Assembly: GCA_019429305.1 (NCBI GenBank)
Contig: JAHYIR010000001.1
Coordinates: 1-64,000 of the forward strand
DNA from: Candidatus Cloacimonadota bacterium
GTDB taxonomy: Bacteria; Cloacimonadota; Cloacimonadia; Cloacimonadales; JAJBBL01
Direction of reading: 5' to 3'
Length of the DNA: 64,000 nucleotides
Made by a program: the position numbers and the translations under genes. The notes beneath the pieces are model-generated. The model had not been told where the DNA came from. It saw nothing but the letters and a program-made list of their open reading frames with translations, and made no database searches. This document shows, piece by piece, positions 9,301-18,009 of this stretch. Positions within the stretch are counted from its first letter, which is position 1; every line of letters starts with the position of its first letter.

Positions 9301-10412
9301 GGCGATTAATTCAAAGTTGGGGAATGGCTCATGGTATTGACAGGGATGATTTCGATGCTGTTATGATCCGTTTCAAAAAGTTGTACCAAGTCGAGTTGAA
9401 AACTGAGTTTACTGATGATCAGATGCGTTTAATGGTTGATGAATATAAGGCTGTTTTAGCAGAAAATGACATTTACTTAGAACAAGAACCATTTATGCAG
9501 GTTTATAAGGCAATATCGCATGTTTTGGATAGCTGGAACACTGAACGAGCAAAACTATATCGACAAAAACTACATATAGCGGATGAATGGGGTACAGCTG
9601 TAATCATTCAGAAGATGGTGTTAGGCAACATATCTCTTGACTCCGGAACAGGGGTATTATTCACATATGCTGATTGGAATCCACAGCTTGGGATCTGTTT
9701 GAATGGAGATTTTAAATTGTGTAGTCAAGGTGAAGATGTTGTGGCTGGTCTGGTACATACTTTACCGATTTCAGAATCACAAAGACAGCAAGGACAGCAT
9801 TCAACAGAGATATCTTTAGAAAAAGATTTCTCGGAATTGTATCATGCATTGTTGTCTTATGCGAAAAAGCTGATTGAAGATCGCAACTATCCTCATCAGG
9901 AAATTGAATTTACCTTTGAAAGGCCCAATAAAGAAAAACTTTATATCCTCCAAACAAGAAATCAAGTTATTCATAAAACACCGGATTATAATGTGTTAGC
10001 TTTAGATAATAGCAAACGTAAACTGATCGGAACTGGTATAGGGATAGGGAAAGGTGCTGTTAACGGTATAATTGTAATTACTAAAGAAGATATTGAGCGT
10101 TTTGCTAATAAGGATTCAGCATTGATTCTGGTTAGACCTGACACAGTTCCGGATGATATGGATATGCTATTCGAATGTCAAGGTTTACTTACTTCCCGAG
10201 GAGGTGTAACTTCCCACGCTGCAGTGACTGCTACACGACTTGGATTAATCGGAGTAGTGAATTGTCGCGAATTAGTAGTAAACGAAGAAGTAGCAACTTG
10301 TCGCATTGGTAATTTCAGTTTAGTAGCTGGCGATAAAATTGCTTTGGATGCCACCAGTGGATCTATCTACTTAGGCCACTATCCATTAAAGAGTGTAAAT
10401 GCATTAAGATAG
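6351..10412 (+). CDS. PPDK/PEP-synthase-like protein with large unknown N-terminal region and no PEP-binding barrel
   Basis: 1353 residues. The C-terminal third is recognisable: a PPDK-type nucleotide-binding (ATP-grasp) domain starting near residue 862 (GSKAYFLKRM, PIPPGFVIT; SVRSGAPLSLPGAMDTFLNIG near 940) and a phosphohistidine swivel domain near 1275-1340 with TSRGGVTSHAAV, catalytic His 1289. The C-terminal TIM barrel that binds PEP/pyruvate in PPDK and PEP synthase is absent; the protein ends about 60 residues after the His. The first ~850 residues are helical and unrecognised. ATP-driven phosphorylation of the His is likely, but the acceptor is unknown. Start has GAGG close upstream (6344-6347). 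Likely co-transcribed with the GAPDH-like gene 26 bp downstream. Confidence 0.72.
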   Translation: MVLETLDSKALADNLAATKVADIILDKDALFLLSLSDEYYGIQERCKRFLEELYHPYVNPDTVILMMRQCVLGDLWLYVQVPESTNAIKVIIKLFKKLDTVCKKPNQEKLLIQLFLEFVSALSDHRNLTINVLDNIKIILQDWIKHKKDVFIRLSGLCRKSLNRLITFQTEEDIFFQIVKNLLKESLKYWEKNTDIESLYKRIGSSNNVSIVELNNAIGKDYYQNWLRKLRYRKDMSSLSDIPAFNDIAAQHRDFLREFTHLTERIHYIFYLLSLPGMVDLRDHLLWDLNRQLADLNKELSPEEILSMLDSLFKAFNDLRQSHLTIVLDCLHTIGKTVLSGEDQELKNTLLRKIIDLGFTPPGDIHITDDWQIEVDKNHIKHLRVYLELIAIDPLQCKNLLAHMIISLTRQGVFISDTDLFQKDVSSFLNSDIKPLFVQIKHLLRLFPVFFNEIGAEGEIRDISTEIDEIGHRNDRLIHFLRKQLHSESNNTHILLIEKILAYWIDLNPKHLNKIIPEDVKNYIQRPDENTRKQSKIVNHFLQDKGFSAEELLSLSWQKVQGLFEDRNDDFFLKRLKLLCYCHFLLKDKYNLDPHDVIKFLSHYSFFTAKEQNRLRHCLVRKDYESSIRLMLNYIERLNITILDSKQSTGWENIYYKRHIAAGIPSMYGVYKEPKLDAMGMVFRLENVIRRLFERNIAQLNIHYINGKTLRRIIRILDLYDYAMKQEMVTNDAFSSALAMLRSVVNITNLSLDQYLDIFRLLKDSINEIINEYYYRFYDSEIKKISQLYKSKEASEIFAEEFYRNLFSTSFLVQGLDNFIASILDSLEEMKYLFASNDISRVMSYDPDKLFFHLYTKNSRIENQVLLGSKAYFLKRMYQYEFPIPPGFVITTDLYRYRDIINTHPNISNEFDDLLWQNIKRLEQYTGLRLGDPERPLILSVRSGAPLSLPGAMDTFLNIGLTDEITLKLSQRPNYGWTAWDCYRRLIQSWGMAHGIDRDDFDAVMIRFKKLYQVELKTEFTDDQMRLMVDEYKAVLAENDIYLEQEPFMQVYKAISHVLDSWNTERAKLYRQKLHIADEWGTAVIIQKMVLGNISLDSGTGVLFTYADWNPQLGICLNGDFKLCSQGEDVVAGLVHTLPISESQRQQGQHSTEISLEKDFSELYHALLSYAKKLIEDRNYPHQEIEFTFERPNKEKLYILQTRNQVIHKTPDYNVLALDNSKRKLIGTGIGIGKGAVNGIIVITKEDIERFANKDSALILVRPDTVPDDMDMLFECQGLLTSRGGVTSHAAVTATRLGLIGVVNCRELVVNEEVATCRIGNFSLVAGDKIALDATSGSIYLGHYPLKSVNALR

Positions 10413-10438
10413 TATAAAATATAAAGGAGTATAGAAAA

Positions 10439-11689
10439 ATGGATCTTAGTTTAAAAAACAAAGATTTACTCGGTATCAATGGTATGGGTAGAATTGGTAA
10501 GCTGTTGTTGTGGAACCAGATTCACCTCAAAAAATTCGATGGTATAATAGTGAATTGTGGACGTGAGATTGGAAAAGATCTCGATGATCTCATTCAAGCT
10601 GTTGAGACGGACAGCACTTATGGTTCTATTCATAAGTTTCTCTATGGTATGACAGGAAAAAAGGCATCTATTACTATCTTAGATGCAAAGATGCCGATAC
10701 TGGAAATAGATGGAATTCCTGTAAAAATTCTGCGGAAAAATAGGAACCCTAAAGATATAAATTGGTTAAATGAAGGTGCAAAAATTGTTGTGGATTGCAC
10801 CGGCAACTTTCTTGATCCAACATTGACTGCTGAAGCAGGTAAACCCTGCCTGCGTGGACATCTGGAGGCAGGAGCTCTCAAAGTTATTTGTAGTGCACCT
10901 TTTAAAATAAAAGCCGGTTCTAATAACAGTGCAGATTCTAAGACTATGATCTACGGAATAAACCATCTGGATTATGACCCAAGGAAGCACCACATAATAT
11001 CTGCAGCTTCCTGTACAACAACGGGTTTAGCACACATGATAAAGCCACTATTAGAGAATAAATTAACTTCACGTGTAGTGACTGCCTCGATGAGTACGAT
11101 ACATGCCGCAACAAATACACAGTCCATTTTGGATAGTTTGCCCAAGACAGCAGCAACTGATCTTCGAAAGACACGTAGTGTTTTGAATAACATCATTCTC
11201 TCTACGACTGGGGTCACAAAAGCTTTAGAACAGGTGATGCCTATTATTAAACATATTGGCTTCATGGCGGATAGTGTTCGTATTCCTACTAATACCGTTT
11301 CTTTGATAAATCTGAATGTAACTTTTTATACTCAATTGAATGATTTAGGAGATCCCATCATCAACCGTAAAGTAATCAATGATGTTTATCAAGCAGCTGC
11401 AAATGGTGCACAAAAAGATCTTTTGATATATAGTGAAAGACAGAATGTTTCAGCTGATCTAATTGGTACAATGGCAGCAATTGTTATCGAAGCACATGAA
11501 ACCCATACAAGAACAGGATTTATAGATTTTCCACCTGAAGCATTAGCTCTTCAGGGAATAAAAACTGATAAGATGCTGGAAATGCCGGTAACTCATGCTA
11601 AGATATATGGCTGGTACGATAATGAACTGGGCTCATATGTGAACTGCCTCTCCCGTCTGACTAACTATATTAAAGAAAATTCTTTATGA
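10439..11689 (+). CDS. Glyceraldehyde-3-phosphate dehydrogenase-like protein, long form
   Basis: 416 residues against about 335 for ordinary GAPDH. Rossmann start LLGINGMGRIGKLLL; catalytic cysteine in SAASCTTTGLAHMIKPL (usual form SNASCTTN, so the Asn after the two Thr is Thr here); catalytic His region STIHAATNTQ; phosphate-binding STTGVTKAL; RIPT; and C-terminal GWYDNELGSYVN, the NAD-contacting WYDNE. Expected to oxidise glyceraldehyde-3-phosphate with NAD(P) and phosphate, or a related phospho-aldehyde. The extra length is spread over the N-terminal half and the segment between IKAGSNNS and the Cys. AAAGGAG ribosome site at about 10421. Follows the PPDK-like gene, so a glycolytic/gluconeogenic unit is plausible. 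Confidence 0.85.
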   Translation: MDLSLKNKDLLGINGMGRIGKLLLWNQIHLKKFDGIIVNCGREIGKDLDDLIQAVETDSTYGSIHKFLYGMTGKKASITILDAKMPILEIDGIPVKILRKNRNPKDINWLNEGAKIVVDCTGNFLDPTLTAEAGKPCLRGHLEAGALKVICSAPFKIKAGSNNSADSKTMIYGINHLDYDPRKHHIISAASCTTTGLAHMIKPLLENKLTSRVVTASMSTIHAATNTQSILDSLPKTAATDLRKTRSVLNNIILSTTGVTKALEQVMPIIKHIGFMADSVRIPTNTVSLINLNVTFYTQLNDLGDPIINRKVINDVYQAAANGAQKDLLIYSERQNVSADLIGTMAAIVIEAHETHTRTGFIDFPPEALALQGIKTDKMLEMPVTHAKIYGWYDNELGSYVNCLSRLTNYIKENSL

Positions 11690-11748
11690 TAGACAGAAGA
11701 TTTATTGACTAATGATTTAGATAATGGGAGTTAAGCTATTGAGGGAAA

Positions 11749-13593
11749 ATGAATAGAATTAAGGTATTGTCAGAAGAGGTAAGTAATAAGATAGCTGCCG
11801 GTGAGATTATTGATCGCCCTGTTTCAATAGTAAAAGAGTTGGTAGAAAATGCACTCGATGCAGAGGCAACAAAGATCACTGTTATTATTGAAAATGGTGG
11901 TAGAAAGAAAATTCAGGTTATTGATAATGGTCTCGGAATGAGTGAAGAAGATGCTCTTTTAGCTTTTGAACGGCATGCAACCAGTAAGATCCGCAATGTA
12001 GAAGATATAATCAAAATCTCTTCTCTTGGCTTTCGGGGAGAAGCAATACCGAGTATAGCTTCTGTAAGCCGTCTGGAGATGATAACAAAAGATGAAGAAA
12101 GTGAAACTGCTACGAAGATAGAAGCTGAATTCGGGAAGATAAGAAATGTTAGTAAAGTGCCTGCTAATAGGGGTACGGAAGTAACTGTACAAAGATTGTT
12201 CGATAATCTACCTGCCCGTAAGAGTTTTCTTAAATCAGAACAGGTGGAGTTAAAACATATCACCGATTATATGCATTATCAGGCACTGACCTTTCCTGAT
12301 ATCCAGATAAGATTGATTAGTAACGGACAGGAGAAATTAAACTATCCGGCTGTTAAAGATCAGACACAACGACTCTCAGCTGTATTAGGGAGTGGTTTTT
12401 ACAAACAGGATTTCGTGAAGATTTCAGCAAAAAGTGACCAAGTAGAGATCAATGGATATATTGCCGGTTTAGAGGAATCAAAAGGTACTTATGATGATTA
12501 CCGCTATATCTTTATCAATGGCAGATTTATTAGAGACCGCATCGTAATTCATTCTATTAGAGCAGCTTATGAGCCGTTTATAAAAAAGTATCGCATCTAT
12601 CAACAGGGGAAAACACCGCCATATATCCTATTTTTGAACATTGATCCTGAGTTGATAGACTTTAATGTTCATCCGGCTAAGTTAGAGGTTAGATTCCGAG
12701 ATCCGCATCTCGTGCATAGCTATCTTAAATCTACTATTATTCAAGCTTTATTGGGCTATCAGGAGAGCAAGTTCAAGATCGCCAAAGAAAAGTTTGATCT
12801 AACATATCAGGGGGGAAGCCCAAGTATCCTTGAAAAGCAGATGCTTGCCAAGAAAGCCAATAAGAAAGAACTCAGGCAGATGAATGTCATTCTGAATGAG
12901 CTGTATCAACCCGATATCTTTAAATCAGATGCTTCAGAGGGTGGGACGACAGTAAATATAGCACCGTTGGAACAGAGAGCTATTCCTGCGGATCTTTATC
13001 TACCTCCTGAAGAAGAGGTTGTTAACCCTTGGCAGCTACATAACAGCTATATTTTAGTTCAGAGTGAGGATGGTTTGATCATGATCGATCAACATGCTGC
13101 CCATGAAAGGATCATCTATGAAAAAGTTTTCCATAGGATGTGCGGAGTACCTGCAGAATCGCAAAAGATGCTTTTTCCGATTGTTGTTGATATACCCCCA
13201 ATACTCAGACCGACAGTCTCTATTATGTTAGAAGAAAATCCGGAATTATTCAATATGGTTGGCTTCTCTCTGAAAACTTTTAGTGGGGATTCGGTTGTTA
13301 TTGATGAAATCCCGGTAGAATTGGGTAACTGGGATGGGGGAGAGGTGTTTATTGAAATTCTATCTCAATTACAAGATGAATATAAAGAAACAGAAGATTT
13401 TCGAGACAGTATCGCCAAAGCAGTAGCCTGTAAAGCCGCTATTAAGGCAGGAGATAAAATATCCCGCAAAGAGATGCTGCAACTTATAAACGATCTTTTT
13501 GCCTGTCAGGTTCCTTATTTCTGTCCACACGGCAGACCGGTACTGATAAAATTCACTCTCACCGATTTGGAGAGAAAATTCAAAAGAATATGA
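11749..13593 (+). CDS. mutL: DNA mismatch repair protein MutL with endonuclease motif
   Basis: 614 residues. N-terminal GHKL ATPase: NKIAAGEIIDRPVSIVKELVENALDA, DNGLGMS, RHATSKI, GFRGEA. The C-terminal dimerisation domain carries DQHAAHERIIYE (from residue 447), the DQHA(x)2E(x)4E metal-dependent endonuclease motif, plus ACKAAIKAGD and CPHGRP (Cys 592). MutL of this type nicks DNA itself and is found in bacteria without MutH/Dam; this fits the absence of methyl-directed repair genes here. GAGGGAAA precedes the ATG. Its stop overlaps the miaA start (ATGA), so translation is coupled. Confidence 0.96.
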   Translation: MNRIKVLSEEVSNKIAAGEIIDRPVSIVKELVENALDAEATKITVIIENGGRKKIQVIDNGLGMSEEDALLAFERHATSKIRNVEDIIKISSLGFRGEAIPSIASVSRLEMITKDEESETATKIEAEFGKIRNVSKVPANRGTEVTVQRLFDNLPARKSFLKSEQVELKHITDYMHYQALTFPDIQIRLISNGQEKLNYPAVKDQTQRLSAVLGSGFYKQDFVKISAKSDQVEINGYIAGLEESKGTYDDYRYIFINGRFIRDRIVIHSIRAAYEPFIKKYRIYQQGKTPPYILFLNIDPELIDFNVHPAKLEVRFRDPHLVHSYLKSTIIQALLGYQESKFKIAKEKFDLTYQGGSPSILEKQMLAKKANKKELRQMNVILNELYQPDIFKSDASEGGTTVNIAPLEQRAIPADLYLPPEEEVVNPWQLHNSYILVQSEDGLIMIDQHAAHERIIYEKVFHRMCGVPAESQKMLFPIVVDIPPILRPTVSIMLEENPELFNMVGFSLKTFSGDSVVIDEIPVELGNWDGGEVFIEILSQLQDEYKETEDFRDSIAKAVACKAAIKAGDKISRKEMLQLINDLFACQVPYFCPHGRPVLIKFTLTDLERKFKRI

Positions 13594-14528
13594 TCCCTTT
13601 AATTATCATAGAAGGTCCGACAGCAGCAGGGAAAAGCTTTTTAGCTATACAGATAGCAGAAGCTTTGGAGACAGAAATCATATCTGCGGATTCAAGACAG
13701 ATCTACCGCTACATGAATATTGGTACAGCAAAACCAACGAAGCAAGAAAGAGAAAGGATAAAACATCACTTAATTGATATTGTTGAACCCAATGAAGAAT
13801 ACAGTGCCGGTCAATTTTCCTCTGATGCCGATACAATACTAAAACAACTAAACTCTGAAGGGAAAATTCCCATAATCTGTGGTGGTACTGGGTTTTATAT
13901 AAAATCACTTCTGGAAGGGCTTTTTGCGGCACCAGAAATACCTGAAAAAATTCGTACTGATCTGGAAGAATTAGAAGACAGCAAAGGGACAGATTATCTA
14001 TTTCAAATGCTGTTAAATGTTGATCCTAATTCTGCAGATAGGATCCATCAGAATGATAGTTATCGCATCAAGAGAGCATTAGAAGTATGGATTGCTACCG
14101 GTAAAAGCCTTGGAGAACATTGGGAGAATCAAGAAAAAATTGAAAAGAAATATAATACTTGCAGGATAATGGTTACGGAAGACCGCCAAATACTTTATGA
14201 GAGAATAAACAGTCGCCTAGAAAAGATGATCCAAGATGGATTGATCAATGAGATAAAGCAAATATTAGAAGCCGGATATAGTGAAGATGATCCGGGGATT
14301 ACCTCTGTAGGGTATAGAGAATTCATTCCTTTTATTAAGGAGAATACTTCATTTCTTACCTGTCTGGAAGAAGCAAAGAAAGATACTCGCAATTATGCCA
14401 AACGTCAATTAACGTGGTATAGAAAGGTTTTTTTCGATATGATTATTCATATTACCGACTACAAAGTACATGACCTGCTAGACAGGATCAAATATTTCTT
14501 GGAAAGTGAAGATAAAGCATTATCTTGA
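13590..14528 (+). CDS. miaA: tRNA dimethylallyltransferase MiaA
   Basis: 312 residues. P-loop GPTAAGKS at residues 8-15, then SADSRQIYRYMNIGTAKP (the DSRQxY substrate motif) and CGGTGFYIKSLLEGL. It transfers the dimethylallyl group to N6 of A37 in tRNAs that read U-starting codons. The start codon overlaps the mutL stop by four bases. The mutL-miaA pairing is a common bacterial arrangement. Confidence 0.95.
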   Translation: MIPLIIIEGPTAAGKSFLAIQIAEALETEIISADSRQIYRYMNIGTAKPTKQERERIKHHLIDIVEPNEEYSAGQFSSDADTILKQLNSEGKIPIICGGTGFYIKSLLEGLFAAPEIPEKIRTDLEELEDSKGTDYLFQMLLNVDPNSADRIHQNDSYRIKRALEVWIATGKSLGEHWENQEKIEKKYNTCRIMVTEDRQILYERINSRLEKMIQDGLINEIKQILEAGYSEDDPGITSVGYREFIPFIKENTSFLTCLEEAKKDTRNYAKRQLTWYRKVFFDMIIHITDYKVHDLLDRIKYFLESEDKALS

Positions 14529-14588
14529 GTAGAAAGAAGCTAATTATGTTAGTTTTTTTTGGAACAAAAATATAAAGGAAGGTAAATA

Positions 14589-15461
14589 ATGATTGTTGCC
14601 AGTGTCAACAATTACGATATTGATGAAAGAGAGTTTCTGGCCGAATTGAACAGATTGCTCCGAGAAAAAAATCGACAGCAAGTTAATGCCCAAATGAAAG
14701 AAATCGCCTTAGATAATCTCATTAGCGGTGCCATAATATTAGAAGAAGCACGACTTCAGAATCTGAGTGTTTCAGAAGATGAAGTACAACAGGAGATGAT
14801 AAACTTCCAAATGTGTTTTAAAACTTCTGAAGAGTATGAAGAGTTTCTCAAATCAACTGGATTGACCCATGAACAGATGTTACAGAGACTGTATGATAAG
14901 ATTCTAGTCCGACGTTATTTGGAAAGTTGTGTTTCAAAAGAGTTTGATGTGGATGATCAATATCTTCGAGAGTTTTATGAAAAAAATATCCTACTATTCA
15001 ATACAGAATTGATGATTCGAGTTTCACATATCCTGACAACCTTAGACAAGGGATTGGCAGGATCTGAGGAATTACGACAAGAGATTAAAAATCCTAAAGA
15101 TTTTGACCAGGTAGCGAAAAAGTGTTCTGAGTGTCCAAGTTGTTGTCAGGCAGGAGATCTGGGGTATATAGTCAAAGGTAAGATGGTCAAAGAATTCGAT
15201 GAGACTGCCTTTAATTTGAAAGTAAATGAGATCAGCCAACCGGTAAAAACAAAACATGGCTATCATATAATTATGGTTACCGAACGCAAAGAACCGGGTA
15301 CGCTTTCGTTTGATGAGGTAAAAGAACCTCTAAAAAAGAGATTATGCCAGATTGAATATGAGTTGGAAGTAGATAGACATATCAAAGATCTAAGGGATAA
15401 AGCAGATATCTATATCAATGAAGAATATTTCGGTTTTAAACTCAAGAAAGGAGCTCTTTAA
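14589..15461 (+). CDS. Parvulin-type peptidyl-prolyl isomerase
   Basis: 290 residues. Helical N-terminal chaperone-like segment (1-130), then a PpiC rotamase domain at roughly 135-240 (MIRVSHILTTL, CQAGDLGYIVKGKMVKEFDETAF, VKTKHGYHIIMVTERK). Similar layout to SurA/PrsA/NifM proteins, but no signal peptide is visible (MIVASVNNYDIDE), so it is probably cytoplasmic. Four cysteines cluster in KKCSECPSCC, unusual for this family. AAAGGAAGG precedes the ATG. One base separates its stop from pdxJ. Its client protein is unknown. Confidence 0.85.
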   Translation: MIVASVNNYDIDEREFLAELNRLLREKNRQQVNAQMKEIALDNLISGAIILEEARLQNLSVSEDEVQQEMINFQMCFKTSEEYEEFLKSTGLTHEQMLQRLYDKILVRRYLESCVSKEFDVDDQYLREFYEKNILLFNTELMIRVSHILTTLDKGLAGSEELRQEIKNPKDFDQVAKKCSECPSCCQAGDLGYIVKGKMVKEFDETAFNLKVNEISQPVKTKHGYHIIMVTERKEPGTLSFDEVKEPLKKRLCQIEYELEVDRHIKDLRDKADIYINEEYFGFKLKKGAL

Positions 15462-15462
15462 G

Positions 15463-16170
15463 ATGGCTTTATTAGGTGTTAATATTGATCATATTGCTAC
15501 CATAAGACAGGCAAGATTGGGCATTGAACCTGAACCTTTACATGCTGCTCTTATTGCTCAACAAAACGGGGCAGACCAGATTACTGTTCATTTAAGAGAG
15601 GATAGAAGACATATCCAGATCAGGGATGTTAAGATGCTGCGAGGTATAGTACAAACAAAACTGAATTTGGAAATGGCACTGACTACAGAACTTATAGCCA
15701 TAGCTAAATCAATTAAACCGGATACGGTCACGCTTGTACCTGAAAAAAGAGAAGAACTCACTACAGAAGGGGGGTTGAATCTCAATATAAAAGGATTGGA
15801 AGATAGCATCAAAGAGCTTATAGATAACGGAATTGAGGTAAGTCTCTTTGTCGAACCGGATCTAGAAATAATAAAAACTGCTGATAGACTAAAAGTCCAA
15901 GCAGTAGAGATACATACCGGAACTTATGCCAATGCTAAAGATGAACAAGATATTAAAAATGAACTAGCAAGGATTTACAAGGCAAGTAAAGCTATTAAAT
16001 CTGCAGGCATGAGAGTTGTTGCGGGGCATGGCATAAATTACCATAATGTGTTTGGATTAACTGCCTTAAACATAATAGAAGAGTATAATATTGGACATAG
16101 CATTGTCTCTCGTGCAGTATTCACAGGTCTTGCAGAAGCCGTTTCTACCATGAAAAAGTTTATTTCCTGA
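15463..16170 (+). CDS. pdxJ: Pyridoxine 5'-phosphate synthase
   Basis: 235 residues starting at MALLGVNIDHIATIRQARLG; an in-frame ATG at 15418 inside the upstream gene is less likely because AAAGGAG sits at about 15448 in front of 15463 and family members begin here. TIM-barrel PdxJ motifs: NIDHIATIRQAR, DQITVHLREDRRHI (His and Arg of the active site), TLVPEKREELTTEGG (Glu), HTGTYA, VVAGHGINYHNV. Condenses 1-deoxyxylulose-5-phosphate with 3-amino-2-oxopropyl phosphate to make vitamin B6. Last gene of the mutL operon. Confidence 0.96.
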   Translation: MALLGVNIDHIATIRQARLGIEPEPLHAALIAQQNGADQITVHLREDRRHIQIRDVKMLRGIVQTKLNLEMALTTELIAIAKSIKPDTVTLVPEKREELTTEGGLNLNIKGLEDSIKELIDNGIEVSLFVEPDLEIIKTADRLKVQAVEIHTGTYANAKDEQDIKNELARIYKASKAIKSAGMRVVAGHGINYHNVFGLTALNIIEEYNIGHSIVSRAVFTGLAEAVSTMKKFIS

Positions 16171-16235
16171 TCATCGTTTTTCCAATGAAAATAAGATAAA
16201 TAATTTCCCTTTAGAACTAGTGATTATGCGGTGTG

Positions 16236-16595
16236 ATGGATTATAAGAAGAAACTATACTCTATAGAATGGTTAGTTATACCGGCTCCAGATATTCAAAA
16301 AGCCCGCATTTTTTATAGTAATGTTTTTAACTTTCAATTAACAGAATACAACGAATCCTTTACTCTGTTTAAAGCCGGTAACATCAGTGGTGCTTTGGAT
16401 AGTAGTTTAAAACCATCCATCAATAGTCTCAGTTTTTCTATTACAGTGGATGATATACTAGAAGTATCCGATAAAATTTTACAATATGGGGGAGTGATCA
16501 TCAAAGAAACGTATTCACTAGGGGGAAATCTTGGTGTTTGTGCGCAATTTGCTGATCCCAATGGTAATATTCTCGAACTCTATTCTACAAAATAA
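16236..16595 (+). CDS. VOC-family (glyoxalase/bleomycin resistance-like) protein
   Basis: 119 residues from the ATG; a GTG directly before it at 16233 is an alternative start. Typical VOC half-domains: WLVIPAPDIQKARIFYSNVFNFQ near the start and CAQFADPNGNILELYS at the end, the latter with the usual metal-ligand Glu. Substrate cannot be told; the family includes small metal-dependent lyases, dioxygenases and binding proteins. Ribosome site is weak. Sits between pdxJ and an acyltransferase-like gene without evident functional link. Confidence 0.8.
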   Translation: MDYKKKLYSIEWLVIPAPDIQKARIFYSNVFNFQLTEYNESFTLFKAGNISGALDSSLKPSINSLSFSITVDDILEVSDKILQYGGVIIKETYSLGGNLGVCAQFADPNGNILELYSTK

Positions 16596-16620
16596 TCATT
16601 AATCTTATGAAGGGGAAAGT

Positions 16621-17745
16621 ATGTCGATTGAAATCCGAGAGATAAAATCTCAACGAGAGGTTAATCAATTTGTCAAGTTACCGGCGAAATTGCATAAAGA
16701 TCATCCTAACTGGGTTCCACCTATCCATTCTGAAGAAAAAAAGCTACTTGATCCTAAACAGAACTTATCCCATTCCTATTGTGATACGATCTTTGCTTTA
16801 GCATATGAAGAAGATCAGATTATTGGCAGGATTGGAGGGATAATTAACAAACGCTACAATGAAAAACAAAACTTGATTAATGTGCGGTTTACTCATCTGG
16901 AGTCTCCTGATAGAATTGAAGTTACCCGAGCTCTGCTAAATTTTATTGAAAACTGGGCGAAAAAGAAAGGAATGGAGAAAATCATCGGACCGATGGGATG
17001 GACTGAAGAGGATCCGGAAGGCTTTATGATCGAAGGATTTGAACATATTCCCAATCTGGTCACTTATCAGAACTTCCCCTATATTAACTACCATCTGGAG
17101 CAGTTAGGTTATAGCAAAGAGATGGATTATGTAGTTTATAAAATAGATTTGAAGAACGCTATGACTGATTTTTATCGGAAAGTTTATGAGAGAGTGAAGC
17201 AATACAAAGAAGTAAAACTCCTTGAATTTCAAAAAAGAAAAGCTCTGAAGAGATACATAGTGCCAATATTCCGTTTAATGAATGAGTGTTTTATCAATAT
17301 CTATGGTTATTCCGAACTCGACGAAGAAGAAATGAAACATTTAGCGAAAAGATATATTCCTGTTATAGATCCCCGATTTGTCAAAATCGCTGTCAATAAT
17401 CAAGGTGATGTAGTTGGCTTTATTATTGGAATTCCTAGTTTAGCAAAGGGTTTGATTAAGGCAAAAGGACGACTCTTTCCCTTCGGTTTTTATCATATTC
17501 TATCAGCTCGGAGAAAAGCGAAAAAGCTCGATGTATATCTCGGTGCTATTAAAGAATCTTATCGAGGTAAAGGAGTTGATATTTTGATGGGTTATCACAT
17601 GCTAACATCAGCTATTGCCACCGGTTATGAATACATAGACAGCCATCACGAAATGGAGACGAATACAAAAGTCAGAGCTGAAATGGAAAGAGTAGGTGGA
17701 CAAGTATATAAAAGATTCAGACTCTATCAAAAGAGTTTAATTTAG
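16621..17745 (+). CDS. GNAT-fold acyltransferase-like protein, uncharacterised
   Basis: 374 residues. N-terminal IREIKSQREVNQFVKLPAKLHKDHPNW then WVPPIHSEEKKLLDP and GRIGGIINKRYNE, followed in the C-terminal half by ARRKAKKLDVYLGAI-KESYRGKGVDILMGY, which resembles the acetyl-CoA pyrophosphate loop (R-G-K-G) of GNAT enzymes. Proteins of this type are common in FCB-group genomes and are uncharacterised as far as I know. GAAGGGG ribosome site. No signal peptide or membrane helix. Confidence 0.6.
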   Translation: MSIEIREIKSQREVNQFVKLPAKLHKDHPNWVPPIHSEEKKLLDPKQNLSHSYCDTIFALAYEEDQIIGRIGGIINKRYNEKQNLINVRFTHLESPDRIEVTRALLNFIENWAKKKGMEKIIGPMGWTEEDPEGFMIEGFEHIPNLVTYQNFPYINYHLEQLGYSKEMDYVVYKIDLKNAMTDFYRKVYERVKQYKEVKLLEFQKRKALKRYIVPIFRLMNECFINIYGYSELDEEEMKHLAKRYIPVIDPRFVKIAVNNQGDVVGFIIGIPSLAKGLIKAKGRLFPFGFYHILSARRKAKKLDVYLGAIKESYRGKGVDILMGYHMLTSAIATGYEYIDSHHEMETNTKVRAEMERVGGQVYKRFRLYQKSLI

Positions 17746-17839
17746 GTTTTTACAGAGATTTTTAGAGAAAATATCTCTTTTTAGTTATACCGATCGACAT
17801 TTTACCTTTACACCTTCTATCATAATTATCCTCTCTGTT

Positions 17840-17872
17840 AAGGGTTTACCTGATTCAGGGGGAAAATCCCTT
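17840..17872 (+). other. Nested hairpin in the leader of the AOR-Nuo operon
   Basis: AAGGG+TTT (17840-17847) pairs with AAA and CCCTT (to 17872) with one bulged T, enclosing a small CCTG/CAGG hairpin (17849-17859). It lies about 140 bp before the first AOR gene. Whether it is a regulatory RNA is unknown. The remainder of 17746-18009 is AT-rich with a good AAGGAGG-type ribosome site at about 17997-18002. Confidence 0.3.
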
Positions 17873-18009
17873 GACGTTAAGACTGTTTATTAAGAAGGGT
17901 TTCATTACAAATTCATAGTAATTTTCAGCATCTTGAATACAGAGCTTCAATCTAAAGGATAGAACCTGATAAAATTAAGAAAATAAAAAATAGATAAGGA
18001 GGCCATAAG

